A stretch of 64,000 bases of DNA from Vagococcus martis (GTDB taxonomy: Bacteria > Bacillota > Bacilli > Lactobacillales > Vagococcaceae): contig NZ_MVAB01000001.1 in the NCBI RefSeq assembly GCF_002026305.1, positions 744,001 to 808,000 of the forward strand. The letters are read 5' to 3'. A model generated the notes under the pieces. The model saw only the letters and a list, made by a program, of their open reading frames with translations. It searched no databases and was not told the DNA's origin. The translations under genes were made by a program, and so were the position numbers. Of the stretch, positions 35,689-45,293 are shown piece by piece. How positions within the stretch are numbered: the first letter of the stretch is position 1; each line of letters begins with the position of its first letter.

Positions 35689-36549
35689 TCATTGTTTTTT
35701 CCCAACCAATATTTTCACATCCACTGTTAATTTCTGAAAATAATTATCATGAGCGCGTTGTTTTGCTGTCTCACTTGCTCCCCAATGAATTGGTGACATT
35801 TTCAAAACATCTTGAAAATCCTCTTCTTCCACTAAAAAATCATACGTCAAATGTTTTTCCTCAACTAACGTCATGTCTTTTATGAATTTTTGGTAGACTT
35901 TTTCATTACTATATTCTTTTTTATCCTCATCATCATAATAGAAAGCCTCACGTAATTGTTTTAGATAATACGATTCAGGAATCACTTTTATGACTAATCC
36001 ATCTTTTTTTAAGACTCGACTCATTTCTTCATAATGACTTGGTGAAAAAATATTTAACAACACATCGATACTTTCCGATTTAAAAGGCATATTTGTCACG
36101 TCCCCAATAAACCAAAATGCTTCTTCTGAAAAATCACTAGATAGTAATACACCATCTTTAGATAAATCAAACCCCATTTTATGGCCTTCCACATGATGAC
36201 TCGTTGCTAGTCGCTCTAAGATACTTCCTTCACCGGCCCCCATATCAATGATCAGCTCATCTTGGCTTACGCTAAATAACAGTTTAGCAATTTCTGTTTC
36301 TAATGGCTCATATAAGCCTTTTTGAATCATTTTACGTCGATGCAATAACATCTCTTTATCATAATCACTATCCATATGATGAAGTGGAAAATGAACGGTT
36401 CCTTTTTTTGACACATCAAACTGATGATTATTTTGACAAACTAATCCACTTTGAGATAATTCAAAACTAGTGTGACATTTCGGACACTCCATGGCATTAA
36501 TTGATTGGCCTAAATGGTCAAACGCATACTCTTTTTTCTTTTTAATCAT
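35689..36549 (-). CDS. rlmA: 23S rRNA (guanine-N1)-methyltransferase RlmA
   Basis: The ATG at 36549 follows TAGGAG and gives 286 residues. An N-terminal zinc finger (CPKCHTSFELSQSGLVCQNNHQFD, two Cys pairs with His) is followed by a class I methyltransferase (IIDMGAGEGSILERL) and a C-terminal KMSPIHWGAS segment. This is the RlmA/TlrB layout, which methylates G745 or G748 of 23S rRNA and in some cases affects macrolide binding. It is transcribed away from cutC. Confidence 0.88.
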   Translation of the reverse strand: MIKKKKEYAFDHLGQSINAMECPKCHTSFELSQSGLVCQNNHQFDVSKKGTVHFPLHHMDSDYDKEMLLHRRKMIQKGLYEPLETEIAKLLFSVSQDELIIDMGAGEGSILERLATSHHVEGHKMGFDLSKDGVLLSSDFSEEAFWFIGDVTNMPFKSESIDVLLNIFSPSHYEEMSRVLKKDGLVIKVIPESYYLKQLREAFYYDDEDKKEYSNEKVYQKFIKDMTLVEEKHLTYDFLVEEEDFQDVLKMSPIHWGASETAKQRAHDNYFQKLTVDVKILVGKKQ

Positions 36550-36660
36550 ATATAAACTCCTAAACAAATGTTATGACTATCATACCATAATTTCAGTCCG
36601 TAAATGATTGTTTATGCTATACTAAGATTAAACTATTGAATTAAATCGGAGGATTTCTTT

Positions 36661-37305
36661 GTGATGATAAAAGAATTTTGTGCTGAAAACTTTACAAATA
36701 TTCCAAACGCGATTGCTTCAGGTGCAACTCGTATTGAATTATGTGATAACCTAGCTGTTGGTGGAACGACAGTAAGTAAAGGAGTTATGGCTGAAACGAT
36801 GGCCTACTGTAGTGAAAAAGGTGTGCCTGTCATGGCAATTATCAGACCTCGTGGAGGAAATTTTGTTTACACAGACATTGAATTAAAAATCATGGAAGCT
36901 GACATTTTAGAAGCAAGACAACTTGGAGTGGATGGTGTTGTTTTTGGTTGCTTAAATGAACAAAATAAAATCGATGTTGAAGCCATATCTATTCTTCTAG
37001 AAGCTGCAGAAGGCATGCAAGTGACATTTCATATGGCCTTTGACGAAATGAGCCGCGATGACCAATTTTCTGCCATCGACTGGTTAAGCGAGCACGGAGT
37101 AACACGCATACTAACTCATGGTGGCTCAAGTCTTGTTCCGATTGAACAACATCTTGAATACATCAATGATTTGATTTCGTATGCTAATAACCGTATCACT
37201 ATTTTGCCTGGTGGCGGTATTTCTTATAAAAATATCGATACCGTTACCTCTTTTCTAAAAGTAAAAGAAGTTCACGGAACACAAATTGTGGATTTTCATT
37301 TTTAA
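36661..37305 (+). CDS. cutC: CutC-family copper homeostasis protein
   Basis: The 214-residue TIM-barrel protein has the CutC pattern: KEFCAENFTNIPNAIASGATRIELCDNLAVGGTT near the N-terminus, VMAIIRPRGGNFVYTD, and ILPGGGISYKN towards the end. The GTG at 36661 (or ATG at 36664) follows GGAGG. Its stop lies three bases before the left end of the IS1182-type element, so its native terminator may be lost or replaced by the element. Confidence 0.92.
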   Translation: MMIKEFCAENFTNIPNAIASGATRIELCDNLAVGGTTVSKGVMAETMAYCSEKGVPVMAIIRPRGGNFVYTDIELKIMEADILEARQLGVDGVVFGCLNEQNKIDVEAISILLEAAEGMQVTFHMAFDEMSRDDQFSAIDWLSEHGVTRILTHGGSSLVPIEQHLEYINDLISYANNRITILPGGGISYKNIDTVTSFLKVKEVHGTQIVDFHF

Positions 37306-37457
37306 AAAGAGTTTGACCCAAAAGTCTCTTTACAGAAAACAAGCATTCTGAAATGAAACCTCTCATTTCAGAATGCTTGTTTTTTTCGGCTCTTTGTCAA
37401 CTACTGTTGGTAAGGATTAATACGTTAGAATTTAAGATCTAGAAAGCATTTAGTTTT

Positions 37458-38862
37458 CTAGATCTTTTTTGGTGCTGTAAAGGCAGATTCTTTTAAACAA
37501 ATTGATAGTCGTAGCTTAAAATTATAAAAACTTCTCATGCCATAGGCATTACGCTTAACGACTTTAATGTGGTTATTCATACATTCTAATGGACCGTTTG
37601 AATAAGATGTTTCAAAGGTGTTTTTTATTTCTTCTCGATATTTTTTAAATGTTTTGAAAACAGGAATAAACTCTTTAAATCCTGTTTGTTGATTAATTAA
37701 TTCCAAAAATAAAGAATAATCCTTTGTTTGAATCGCTCTTAAAATTTGTTGATAGGTGTTGTAAGCCTCTGTCAATTTAGAATCATAGGTAAGTAAGCGT
37801 TCAAGTAATTCTTTTTCAGAAAGATACGCTTTAAAGGATGGACGCCAATGCTGTTGGATATAATCTAATTTGTCATAGCTTTTTTGAAGTAATTTCCAAT
37901 ACTTTTTAATTCGTCTATAGAGGCTGACCCAAAAGTAACTTTTTAAATGAAAATCACTAAACTAACAAAACAGAAATCCCATGAAATCAGTGTTTTAACA
38001 AACTGATTTCATGGGGTTTTTCTATTTTAAAGACTTTTGGGTCAGCCTCTTTACATTTTAATTGAGTCATTATTTTAATCCGTATCCTTTGAAATGCTCT
38101 GCCGAGATATTGAACGAGATGAAATTTATCTAAAACGACTTTAGCGTTAGGGAAAACTCGTTTAGTTAAAGTAATGTAAGGTTGATAGATATCTGAAACG
38201 ACATATTTTACTTGTTTTCTATTAGCTAGAGAGAAGCCATTAAAATAATTCTCAATTTTTGGTAATCTTCGATCAGGTAGAATATCAATTAATTCATTTG
38301 TTTCACCGTTCATCATAATAAAACTCATTGAACCAGCTACTTTTTTAACAGATTTAAATTCATCAAAACATAGTACAGACGGAAGTTCATAACTATACTT
38401 CTTAATCGGTTCATACCACTCTTTTAATACGCGAGAGACAGTTGAAGTTGAAACGCTCGTTTGTTTTGCGATATCACTCATGGCGTGTTTAGAGGTTAAC
38501 TGTTTCGCAATAAGACGTTTTAAATTATTAGAAATACAGTTGTTTCTAGAAACAAAAGGGGTATCTAAAACAAAAGTCGTATCACATTTTTTACAAAAGA
38601 AACGACGTTTCTTTAATCTAATATAAGTGACATATTCAGAAACACTAGGCATTTTAATTAGGCTAGATGTATATCCCCATTTAATAATATTAGAGTGATT
38701 ACTTTGACAATGCGGACAGCATGTAGGAGATTCTTCTAAAAAACCATGGAATATCCGAGAGAAAACGCCTTTTATTTTTTCAGTAGATAAACAATTTTCA
38801 TTAAAAATAATATTTAGGTCTAGTATATTTAAGATATCTTTGATAGCCTGTGAATATGACAT
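37458..38862 (-). pseudogene. ISL3-family transposase interrupted by a MITE
   Basis: The N-terminal part (38862 to about 38053, zinc-finger CxxC segments, HTH, and catalytic VLDKFHLVQYLGRAF) and the C-terminal part (about 37918-37458, GPLECMNNHIKVVKRNAYGMRSFYNFKLR) are one transposase split by the repeat at 37920-38049. The first frame ends inside the repeat with foreign residues. No intact product is possible. A GGAGG site precedes the start. Confidence 0.9.
37920..38049 (-). repeat. 130-bp MITE-like repeat, copy 2
   Basis: Inverted terminal repeats GAGGCTGACCCAAAAGT / ACTTTTGGGTCAGCCTC and an internal hairpin are present. It is the same length as copy 1 and in the opposite orientation. It lies inside the ISL3 transposase gene, which proves it moved after that element. 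Its tips match those of the IS1182-type element, whose transposase is the likely mobiliser. Confidence 0.9.
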
Positions 38863-38934
38863 GTGGTATCCTCCTTAGTTTGTTTTTTCGCAATTTCATT
38901 CTAACGGATATCACATGTTTTTGTGTACAAAAAA

Positions 38935-40569
38935 CTATCGGTAACTTGTGTTACCAACAGTAGAAATTATAGAGCCATTTTTTCGTGATCTCTCACTAAT
39001 ATCCTTCCTATTTTTTCTCAGTTTTCTTAAATTTAGTGCCATTAACACAAATCCCAGCTCCTGTGAAATCTTATCTTTTCCTCTTACAGAGAATCGATTG
39101 AATGCCAAATTAGCCTTCAGATTTCCAAAGGCTGGTTCAACATCTATTTTTCTTTGACGGTATATTTCTCCTGTGACATCCTCTTTCAAAAGCTCTATTA
39201 CGTGAGCCTTAAAATATTCCCAATTCCCATTTTTTTGAATCACTCGATTTTTACTACTCTTTGCACGAGTACATAATGCTCTAACTGGGCAATTTAAACA
39301 AGACTCACATTCATACATTTTAAGTTGTCTTTTGAATCCAGATTTATCCGTTCGAGTAGAGTAATTTCTAAATTTGACTTCTCGATTATTCGAGCAAATA
39401 TAAGTATCTGACAATTCATTATAAATCCAGTTATCTGGAATAAATGGATTTTGTTTGTATTTTTTAATGTGTTCTTTCTGATACATTGTATAGGTAATTA
39501 ATGGAGTTCTTTCAAAATCATCTAAAATTGCTTGATAGTTTTCTTTACTACCATAACCTGCGTCAGCCACAATGTATTTAGGTAAGTCAAAATAAGATTT
39601 CTTGATAGTATCTAAGAAAGGAATCATTGTTTTAAAATCCGTTGGATTTGAAAATGTTTCATATGCTAAAACGTATTGATGATTGGTTGCAATTTGAACG
39701 TTATATCCAGGTTTTAACTGACCATTCATCATGTGGTCGTCTTTCATTCTCATAAAAGTGGCATCATGATCTGTTTTAGAGTAGCTATTTCTACCGTTAT
39801 AAATATCATGTTGTTCTTTATATTTTTGCTTTCTATAGATAAAGTCAGAAAAAGCTTTCAATGCTTTTTTAGGCTCTTTACGCTCAGAACGAAGTTCTTT
39901 TCTCTCTTGAACATCTGAAGTATTTTCAATTTTAGTACTTAAATCACTTACTTTCATTTCCAACTCATCAATGATTTGTTTTAAATTTCCTGTGTTTAAC
40001 TCATCATCTTCTGAACAAATAGATGGGATAATTTGCTCTTCTACAAGTTGTTGATAATAGGACTTTGACTTTTCTCTCAAAGATTCTTCATAACGTTGTG
40101 TACTCTTTTTCCAAACGAAGGTATATTTATTTGCGTTGGCTTCTAACTTTGTTCCATCAATAAAAATAGCTTCTTCATCAATTAATTGTTGAGAAACAAG
40201 CTGATTTCTAAATTGAATAAAACATTCTTGAAGTATCGGTTGAACCAGTGGGTTCACTCTGAATCGATTAATTGTTCTGAAGTTAGGTGTCTGTGATTGC
40301 GTTAACCACATGGCACGAACGCTATCTTTAGACATAGCTTCTATCTTTCTGCCTGAAAAAATAGATTGAGTGTAGCCACACAGAATAAGCTTCAACATCA
40401 TTTTTGGATGATAAGACGAAGTTCCCATTCGATGCTCAAAAACTGAGAACACATCCACAGGGATACTTTCTACTAATTCATCAATCGCAAAAGCGATATC
40501 ATTTTCTTCTAAATAAATATCTAAATTCAGTGATAAAGTAACCTGTTTCGTGTTATAATTCTTATACAT
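38935..40569 (-). CDS. IS1182-family transposase with replaced C-terminus
   Basis: From the ATG at 40569 (AAAGGAG upstream) the frame gives 544 residues. It has the IS1182 N-terminal domain (HPKMMLKLILCGYTQSIFSGRKIEA), a DDE core (FIDGTKLEANANKYTFVWKK; YIVADAGYGSKENYQAIL) and a zinc-like cysteine cluster (YECESCLNCPVRALCTRAK). The last 13 codons come from the ISL3 right end. Removing the ISL3 insert restores a longer tail that reads on through the hairpin at 37340-37380. Whether it is still active is open. Confidence 0.85.
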   Translation of the reverse strand: MYKNYNTKQVTLSLNLDIYLEENDIAFAIDELVESIPVDVFSVFEHRMGTSSYHPKMMLKLILCGYTQSIFSGRKIEAMSKDSVRAMWLTQSQTPNFRTINRFRVNPLVQPILQECFIQFRNQLVSQQLIDEEAIFIDGTKLEANANKYTFVWKKSTQRYEESLREKSKSYYQQLVEEQIIPSICSEDDELNTGNLKQIIDELEMKVSDLSTKIENTSDVQERKELRSERKEPKKALKAFSDFIYRKQKYKEQHDIYNGRNSYSKTDHDATFMRMKDDHMMNGQLKPGYNVQIATNHQYVLAYETFSNPTDFKTMIPFLDTIKKSYFDLPKYIVADAGYGSKENYQAILDDFERTPLITYTMYQKEHIKKYKQNPFIPDNWIYNELSDTYICSNNREVKFRNYSTRTDKSGFKRQLKMYECESCLNCPVRALCTRAKSSKNRVIQKNGNWEYFKAHVIELLKEDVTGEIYRQRKIDVEPAFGNLKANLAFNRFSVRGKDKISQELGFVLMALNLRKLRKNRKDISERSRKNGSIISTVGNTSYR

Positions 40570-40635
40570 AAATAGCACTCCTTTTTAGTTGGTTTCGTCA
40601 CTTTAATTATATAGGATAGTGCTATTTTTTACGTC

Positions 40636-40676
40636 AAAAAAGGAAGAAAATCGAAAAAAGATTTTCTTCCTTTTAG
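40636..40676. terminator. Hairpin at the IS1182 5' end
   Basis: A 15-bp perfect stem (about 40638-40652 with 40660-40674) with A and T flanks lies upstream of the transposase. It probably blocks read-through into the element. Confidence 0.7.
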
Positions 40677-40713
40677 TTTATTATAGAGACTTTTGGGTCA
40701 GCCTCTTTTTTAT

Positions 40714-41724
40714 TTAGATTCTCGTAATCCAACCTTCTGGTGCGTCAATGTCTCCAAATTGGATGCCAACTAATTCATCGTATAATTTTTTAGTTACTGG
40801 GCCAACTTCTGTTTCAGAATAAAACACATGGAAGTCATCTCCAACTTGTATACCACCTATTGGTGAAATAACTGCTGCTGTTCCACAAGCTCCTGCTTCT
40901 TTAAAGTTATCTAAATCTTTTAGATATACATCTCCCTCACTTGTCTTTAAACCCAATCTTTCTTTTGCAAGATACAATAAAGAATACTTTGTAATACTTG
41001 GTAAGATAGATGGAGAGTATGGTGTGACAAACTCATCATCTTTTGTAATACCAAAAAAGTTAGCTGATCCTACTTCTTCGATTTTTGTATGCGTTGCTGG
41101 ATCAAGATAAATACAATCTGAAAAGTTTCTCTCTTTTGCGATTTTTCCTGGATATAAACTCGCTGCGTAATTACCCCCAACTTTTACTGCCCCTGTCCCT
41201 TGAGGTGCTGCTCTATCATAATCAGAGATGATAAAGTTTGTCGGTTTTAGTCCTCCCTTAAAGTAAGGTCCTACTGGCATACAAAATACCGTGAACAAAT
41301 ACTCAGGTGCAGGGCCCACGCCAATATAATCACCTGTCCCAATTAATAATGGTCGCAAATATAGTGTCGCTCCACTATCATATGGTGGACAAAACTCTTC
41401 ATTAGCCTTCACGACTTTTTTTACAGCATCGATAAACATCTCTTCTGGCACTTCAGGCATCATCAAACGTCTTGCACTAACCTGCATTCGTTTAGCATTC
41501 TCATCTACTCTGAATAAATTAATTGAGTTGTCTTTACAACGATAAGCTTTTAATCCTTCAAAACACTGTTGTCCATAATGAAGTGCGGTTGAGCCTTCAC
41601 TAATATGTAACATATTATCCTCAGTTAACTCTCCCTTAGACCATTCGCCGTCTTTCCAATATGAAATATATCTAAATGGTGTTTTGATATAGTCAAACCC
41701 TAATTTATTCCAATCTAATGCCAT
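40714..41724 (-). CDS. ilvE: Branched-chain amino-acid aminotransferase
   Basis: From the ATG at 41724 (GGGGAG upstream) the product is 336 residues. It is a fold-type IV PLP aminotransferase, with [24 protein letters not shown], the PLP-lysine segment [15 protein letters not shown], and [13 protein letters not shown]. It interconverts leucine, isoleucine and valine with their 2-oxo acids. No other branched-chain pathway genes are near, so it is probably catabolic or for final transamination. Confidence 0.93.
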   Translation of the reverse strand: MALDWNKLGFDYIKTPFRYISYWKDGEWSKGELTEDNMLHISEGSTALHYGQQCFEGLKAYRCKDNSINLFRVDENAKRMQVSARRLMMPEVPEEMFIDAVKKVVKANEEFCPPYDSGATLYLRPLLIGTGDYIGVGPAPEYLFTVFCMPVGPYFKGGLKPTNFIISDYDRAAPQGTGAVKVGGNYAASLYPGKIAKERNFSDCIYLDPATHTKIEEVGSANFFGITKDDEFVTPYSPSILPSITKYSLLYLAKERLGLKTSEGDVYLKDLDNFKEAGACGTAAVISPIGGIQVGDDFHVFYSETEVGPVTKKLYDELVGIQFGDIDAPEGWITRI

Positions 41725-41853
41725 ACAACGCACTCCCCTTCTCATTTTTTTCTAATTTTACCACATCTTACTGACTATCACTATCCTTTTTAAATTTTTT
41801 TATATATAAACAATTTTGAAAACCGATTATCAAACATATCAATATAAAACGTA

Positions 41854-43023
41854 TTATTTAATCACTCTATTTTTTGCTGAATTTAGCCCAACAAACAACA
41901 ACACGACTGTCATGGCTAACAAAATAATGAGAGACGTTTTCCATGTGTTCGTAACATCATGTAAAAAACCAAATAAAAAGGGGCCAGTTGCAGCTAGTAA
42001 ATAACCGACAGATTGAGCCATGCCTGATAATTCAGCAGCTTGTTTGGCACTCGTTGTTCGTAAATTAAAAAACATCATAGATAAACTAAATGCTATCCCT
42101 CCAGCTACACCGATTTCCATAATTGAAAACGTCGTAATTGTCATATTATTTCCCATAAGTCCTACAATACCTGAAGCAAATAATAAAAAGGCTACCCACA
42201 CAAAACTTTTTTGATTCGGCCTTTTTTCGGCAATAATTGGCACAATAAAGGTGACTGGTAATAGTGTCATTTGTAATAATGACAACATTCCACCAGCTTG
42301 TGCAGTTGATAATCCTTTATCTACTAACATTTCTGGCATCCAAGCGACTAATACGTAAAAAATAAATGATTGAATTCCCATAAACAATGTTACTGACCAA
42401 GCTAATGATGATGCCCAGATAGATGAATTTTCTTCTAGTTTGATTTCTGTGACGCCTTTATCGTGACGCTTTAATTGGGGAAGCCAAAAAATAAATGCTA
42501 TAAGTGCTAATACTGACCACAAACCTAAAGCAACGTTCCAATCAAACCCCACTTTTTTTACTAATGGAATACTAATACCAGATGCAATCGCGCCTGTTAA
42601 ATTCATACTAACTGAATAAATTCCTGTTACTAAGCCACTTTTATCAGGAAACTCTTTTTTAACGAGTCCTGGAATCAATACATTACAAATCGCAATAGCA
42701 GCACCAAGTAAAGTTGTTCCTAAAAACAAAAAAAACAATTGAGGAATTGCACGTAGAAACATCCCTACAATCAATACCATCAACGCTCCAAAAATAGTTC
42801 GCTCTATCGTCCATTTATTGGCTAATTTTGGTGCTATCGGTGAAATAATAGCAAAAGCCATTAGTGGTATCGTTGTAATCAATCCAGCTTGTCCACCTGA
42901 TAAGGATAAATTTTCTGAAATAATTCCGACTAAGGGACCGACTGACGTAATAGGTGATCGTAAATTCATCGCCACAACTATTATCCCCAACAACAACACA
43001 CTATTTATCTTTTTCTCCATCAT
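41854..43023 (-). CDS. MFS transporter, CynX/NimT type
   Basis: The 389-residue protein has 12 membrane helices and the CynX/NimT-like opening NLRSPITSVGPLVGIISENL. Members export cyanate, nitroimidazole-like or other small anions; the substrate is unknown. It follows an XRE-cupin regulator by 60 bp, with an AT-only double palindrome between them that probably controls it. Confidence 0.82.
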   Translation of the reverse strand: MMEKKINSVLLLGIIVVAMNLRSPITSVGPLVGIISENLSLSGGQAGLITTIPLMAFAIISPIAPKLANKWTIERTIFGALMVLIVGMFLRAIPQLFFLFLGTTLLGAAIAICNVLIPGLVKKEFPDKSGLVTGIYSVSMNLTGAIASGISIPLVKKVGFDWNVALGLWSVLALIAFIFWLPQLKRHDKGVTEIKLEENSSIWASSLAWSVTLFMGIQSFIFYVLVAWMPEMLVDKGLSTAQAGGMLSLLQMTLLPVTFIVPIIAEKRPNQKSFVWVAFLLFASGIVGLMGNNMTITTFSIMEIGVAGGIAFSLSMMFFNLRTTSAKQAAELSGMAQSVGYLLAATGPFLFGFLHDVTNTWKTSLIILLAMTVVLLFVGLNSAKNRVIK

Positions 43024-43039
43024 GATTCTCCTTAAACTT

Positions 43040-43085
43040 AAAAAGTATATTATAATATATAAAAATATATTATAATATACTTTTT
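43040..43085. promoter_or_regulatory. Double AT palindrome ahead of MFS gene
   Basis: Two 20-base arms (43040-43059 and 43066-43085) are exact inverted repeats around six bases. Each arm also contains the self-palindrome TATATTATAATATA. The site overlaps the stop of the XRE-cupin gene and lies just upstream of the MFS start. It can be read as paired operator sites or as a hairpin. Confidence 0.6.
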
Positions 43086-43644
43086 AGTATTTCACAACAA
43101 TGTTCAGTAATACATCGTCATCTGTGTCATTAATGTATTCATGAATCATACCTGAGCGAAAATTAATCGTATCAAACGCTTCTAAATGATATATTTTCCC
43201 TTCAACTTTTATCGAAACTTTTCCTTTCATAACCGTTAACACTTCGATTGAATCTTGTGGTTGATGTTGTGCTGTATTGACTGAATGAGCTTTTAAACAT
43301 ACTCTAAATACTTCGATATTATCTTCTTGAAATAATGGTTGAACTAACCATCCTTTCGTTAAATCACTTATAAAGTATGTGTTGCTATCTTTTGAAACAG
43401 AATTCGTTAATGTAGAGTAACCTATCAACTGAGATAGCGTGATATTTAATGCTCGAGATAATTTCCATAAAATAGTAATGGTTGGATTTGTACGTCCGTT
43501 TTCAATATTTCCAATTGATAGCACACTGACGCCGGATTTTTTTGATAATTGTTCCATCGTTAAGCCTGACTCTTTTCTCACTTTTCGGATATATCCACCT
43601 AATTGATGAACCACTTCTTTTTCATTACCCTCTACCAATAACAA
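43084..43644 (-). CDS. XRE-cupin transcriptional regulator
   Basis: The 186-residue protein joins an N-terminal XRE helix-turn-helix (about 13-68; GLTMEQLSKKSGVSVLSIGNIENG) to a C-terminal cupin (about 108-182; TAQHQPQDSIEVLTVMKGKVSI and HLEAFDTINFRSGMIHEYIN). Such fusions usually sense a small ligand in the cupin and control a nearby transporter or enzyme. The CynX/NimT-like exporter directly downstream is the likely target. Confidence 0.88.
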   Translation of the reverse strand: MLLVEGNEKEVVHQLGGYIRKVRKESGLTMEQLSKKSGVSVLSIGNIENGRTNPTITILWKLSRALNITLSQLIGYSTLTNSVSKDSNTYFISDLTKGWLVQPLFQEDNIEVFRVCLKAHSVNTAQHQPQDSIEVLTVMKGKVSIKVEGKIYHLEAFDTINFRSGMIHEYINDTDDDVLLNIVVKY

Positions 43645-43829
43645 TTCCTCCTACTTATATGATCTTACTTTCAGTTTATCATAAACTAAAAAGTTCTGTT
43701 TAAATAAAATATTCCCCCAAAAGTAAAAGTTTGTAGTAAAATAGTGAAATGGATAATGAGTGTGTTTATTGTTGTCACAAATTAGTTTAAAAAGAAACGA
43801 CTATTTTATATTTAACGGAGGAATTATTT

Positions 43830-45248
43830 ATGGATACAACAAATCAAACACTAAATAAAAACAGATGGCTTGTACTAGTTGCTATTGGTTTATTTACCTT
43901 TATGTCAACACTAGACGGAAGTATTGTCAATATTGCATTACCTGTCATGTCAAAAGACATGCAAATTCCTATGAATCAAACAGAATGGATTGTCTCGATT
44001 TATTTAATGACCGTCTGTGCGTGCCTTCCTTTATTTGGAAAAATCGGAGATAGTATTGGAAAGATTAAAATATTTCGTATTGGAACACTAACTTTTGTTA
44101 TTGGGTCACTAATGTGTGGTATTACACATACATTTGAAATCTTATTATTTTCTCGTATACTCCAAGCAATCGGAGCAAGTATGACGATGTCAACAAACAC
44201 TGGTATTATTACAGAAGTATTTCCTATCAACGAACGCGGTCGTGCATTAGGTATGATTGGAGCTTTTGTTTCACTTGGGTCTATTATGGGACCAGGATTA
44301 GGTGGGGTCATTTTAGCTAAATTCACCTGGGAATATATTTTTCTAATTAATGTTCCTGTTGGATTTCTTACGATTATTCTTGGACAAAAAGTGCTACCAA
44401 AAGACTCAACTAAATCAGGGGCTCCTATCGATTTTATTGGATTCTTACTATTTGCCACAATCATTCTCACCTTATTTGGCGGAATTTTTATTGGGCAAGA
44501 ACTTGGTTACGTCCATACTCTGCCAATCATTTTAATCATCATCGCACTCATGTCAATGATTCTTTTCTACCGTGTCGAAATAAACAGAGACAACCCTTTA
44601 ATCCAGTTTTCATTATTCAAAAATAAAGTATTCACTCTGAGTTTACTGACAGCATCGATGATATTTGTCACAAACTTTTTCACTAATGTTGTGATTCCAT
44701 TTTATTTACAAAATACACGAGGTTATTCTGCAAGTTTCTCAGGGCTACTTATGATGGTTATTCCTTTTACCATGATAGTTGGTTCACCTGTAAGTGGATA
44801 TATCACGGATAAAGTTGGTGCCAAGTTATTAACCTTTGTTGGACTTATCTTAATCACTATATCGCAAGTCCTTTATTTAGTATTAGGACAACAGACATCG
44901 CTTATCTTTTTTGTTTTTGCATCTATCTTTGTCGGATTAGGTAATGCTTTATTCCAAGCACCTAACAATACACTCGTCATGAGTAACGTCGAGAAAAAAG
45001 ATTTAGGGGTAGCTGGTAGTTTAAACTCACTGGCTAGAAACCTAGGTATGGTTATTGGGATATCTCTTTCCACCACTGTCTTATATGCAGCCATGAGTCA
45101 TAATTACGGACAAAAAGTCACTACCTATATTTCTGGTCGTCCAGATGTCTTTATTTATGGTATGCATGCTGTTTACATGACCTCTTTTGTAATTTGTTTA
45201 ATCGCAACCATTTTAACTGGTATTCGCTTTTTCAAAAAAATTAACTAA
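43830..45248 (+). CDS. MFS transporter, DHA2 (14-TM drug/proton antiporter) type
   Basis: The 472-residue protein has about 14 membrane helices. DHA2 signatures are TLDGSIVNIALPVMSKDM, QTEWIVSIYLMTVCACLPLFGKIGD and the motif C-like GSIMGPGLGGVI. Relatives such as EmrB and QacA export drugs or toxic organics; the substrate is unknown. CGGAGG lies upstream of the ATG. It is a single gene, with the divergent XRE-cupin gene 185 bp away. Confidence 0.88.
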   Translation: MDTTNQTLNKNRWLVLVAIGLFTFMSTLDGSIVNIALPVMSKDMQIPMNQTEWIVSIYLMTVCACLPLFGKIGDSIGKIKIFRIGTLTFVIGSLMCGITHTFEILLFSRILQAIGASMTMSTNTGIITEVFPINERGRALGMIGAFVSLGSIMGPGLGGVILAKFTWEYIFLINVPVGFLTIILGQKVLPKDSTKSGAPIDFIGFLLFATIILTLFGGIFIGQELGYVHTLPIILIIIALMSMILFYRVEINRDNPLIQFSLFKNKVFTLSLLTASMIFVTNFFTNVVIPFYLQNTRGYSASFSGLLMMVIPFTMIVGSPVSGYITDKVGAKLLTFVGLILITISQVLYLVLGQQTSLIFFVFASIFVGLGNALFQAPNNTLVMSNVEKKDLGVAGSLNSLARNLGMVIGISLSTTVLYAAMSHNYGQKVTTYISGRPDVFIYGMHAVYMTSFVICLIATILTGIRFFKKIN

Positions 45249-45287
45249 AAAGACGTATCTATGCTAGTCATAGTTACGCCTTTTTTC
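45248..45287. terminator. Bidirectional terminator
   Basis: A 15-position stem with two mismatches, flanked by A and T runs, ends the DHA2 gene and the convergent truA. Confidence 0.75.
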
Positions 45288-45293
45288 ATTTAT

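Larger units (their letters stand above)
37388..38976 (-). mobile_element. ISL3-family element inserted in the IS1182-type element
   Basis: The left end GGCTCTTTGTCAACTACTG (37388 on) and the right end ...CAACAGTAGAAATTATAGAGCC (ending 38976) are imperfect inverted repeats typical of ISL3 elements. The flanking 8-mers TTTTTTTC (37380-37387) and ATTTTTTC (38977-38984) fit an 8-bp target duplication with one difference. The length, less the 130-bp repeat inside it, is about 1.46 kb. Confidence 0.85.
37308..40706 (-). mobile_element. IS1182-type element carrying a nested ISL3-type element
   Basis: The ends read AGAGtTTGACCCAAAAGTCTCT (from 37308) and the inverted match finishing at 40706. The interior holds an IS1182-type transposase gene (38935-40569), a strong hairpin at 37340-37380 and an ISL3-type element at 37388-38976. 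Without the ISL3 insert the element would be about 1.8 kb, normal for this family. It sits between cutC and the aminotransferase gene. Flanking duplications are not obvious. Confidence 0.85.

Noticed and set aside
29516-38049. Possible CRISPR from the recurring GGGTCAGCCTC motif
   Set aside because: Copies are far apart, inverted and linked to transposon ends; there are no regular spacers and no cas genes.
44000-44470. 156-codon minus-strand frame
   Set aside because: Antisense shadow of the DHA2 transporter with no ribosome site.
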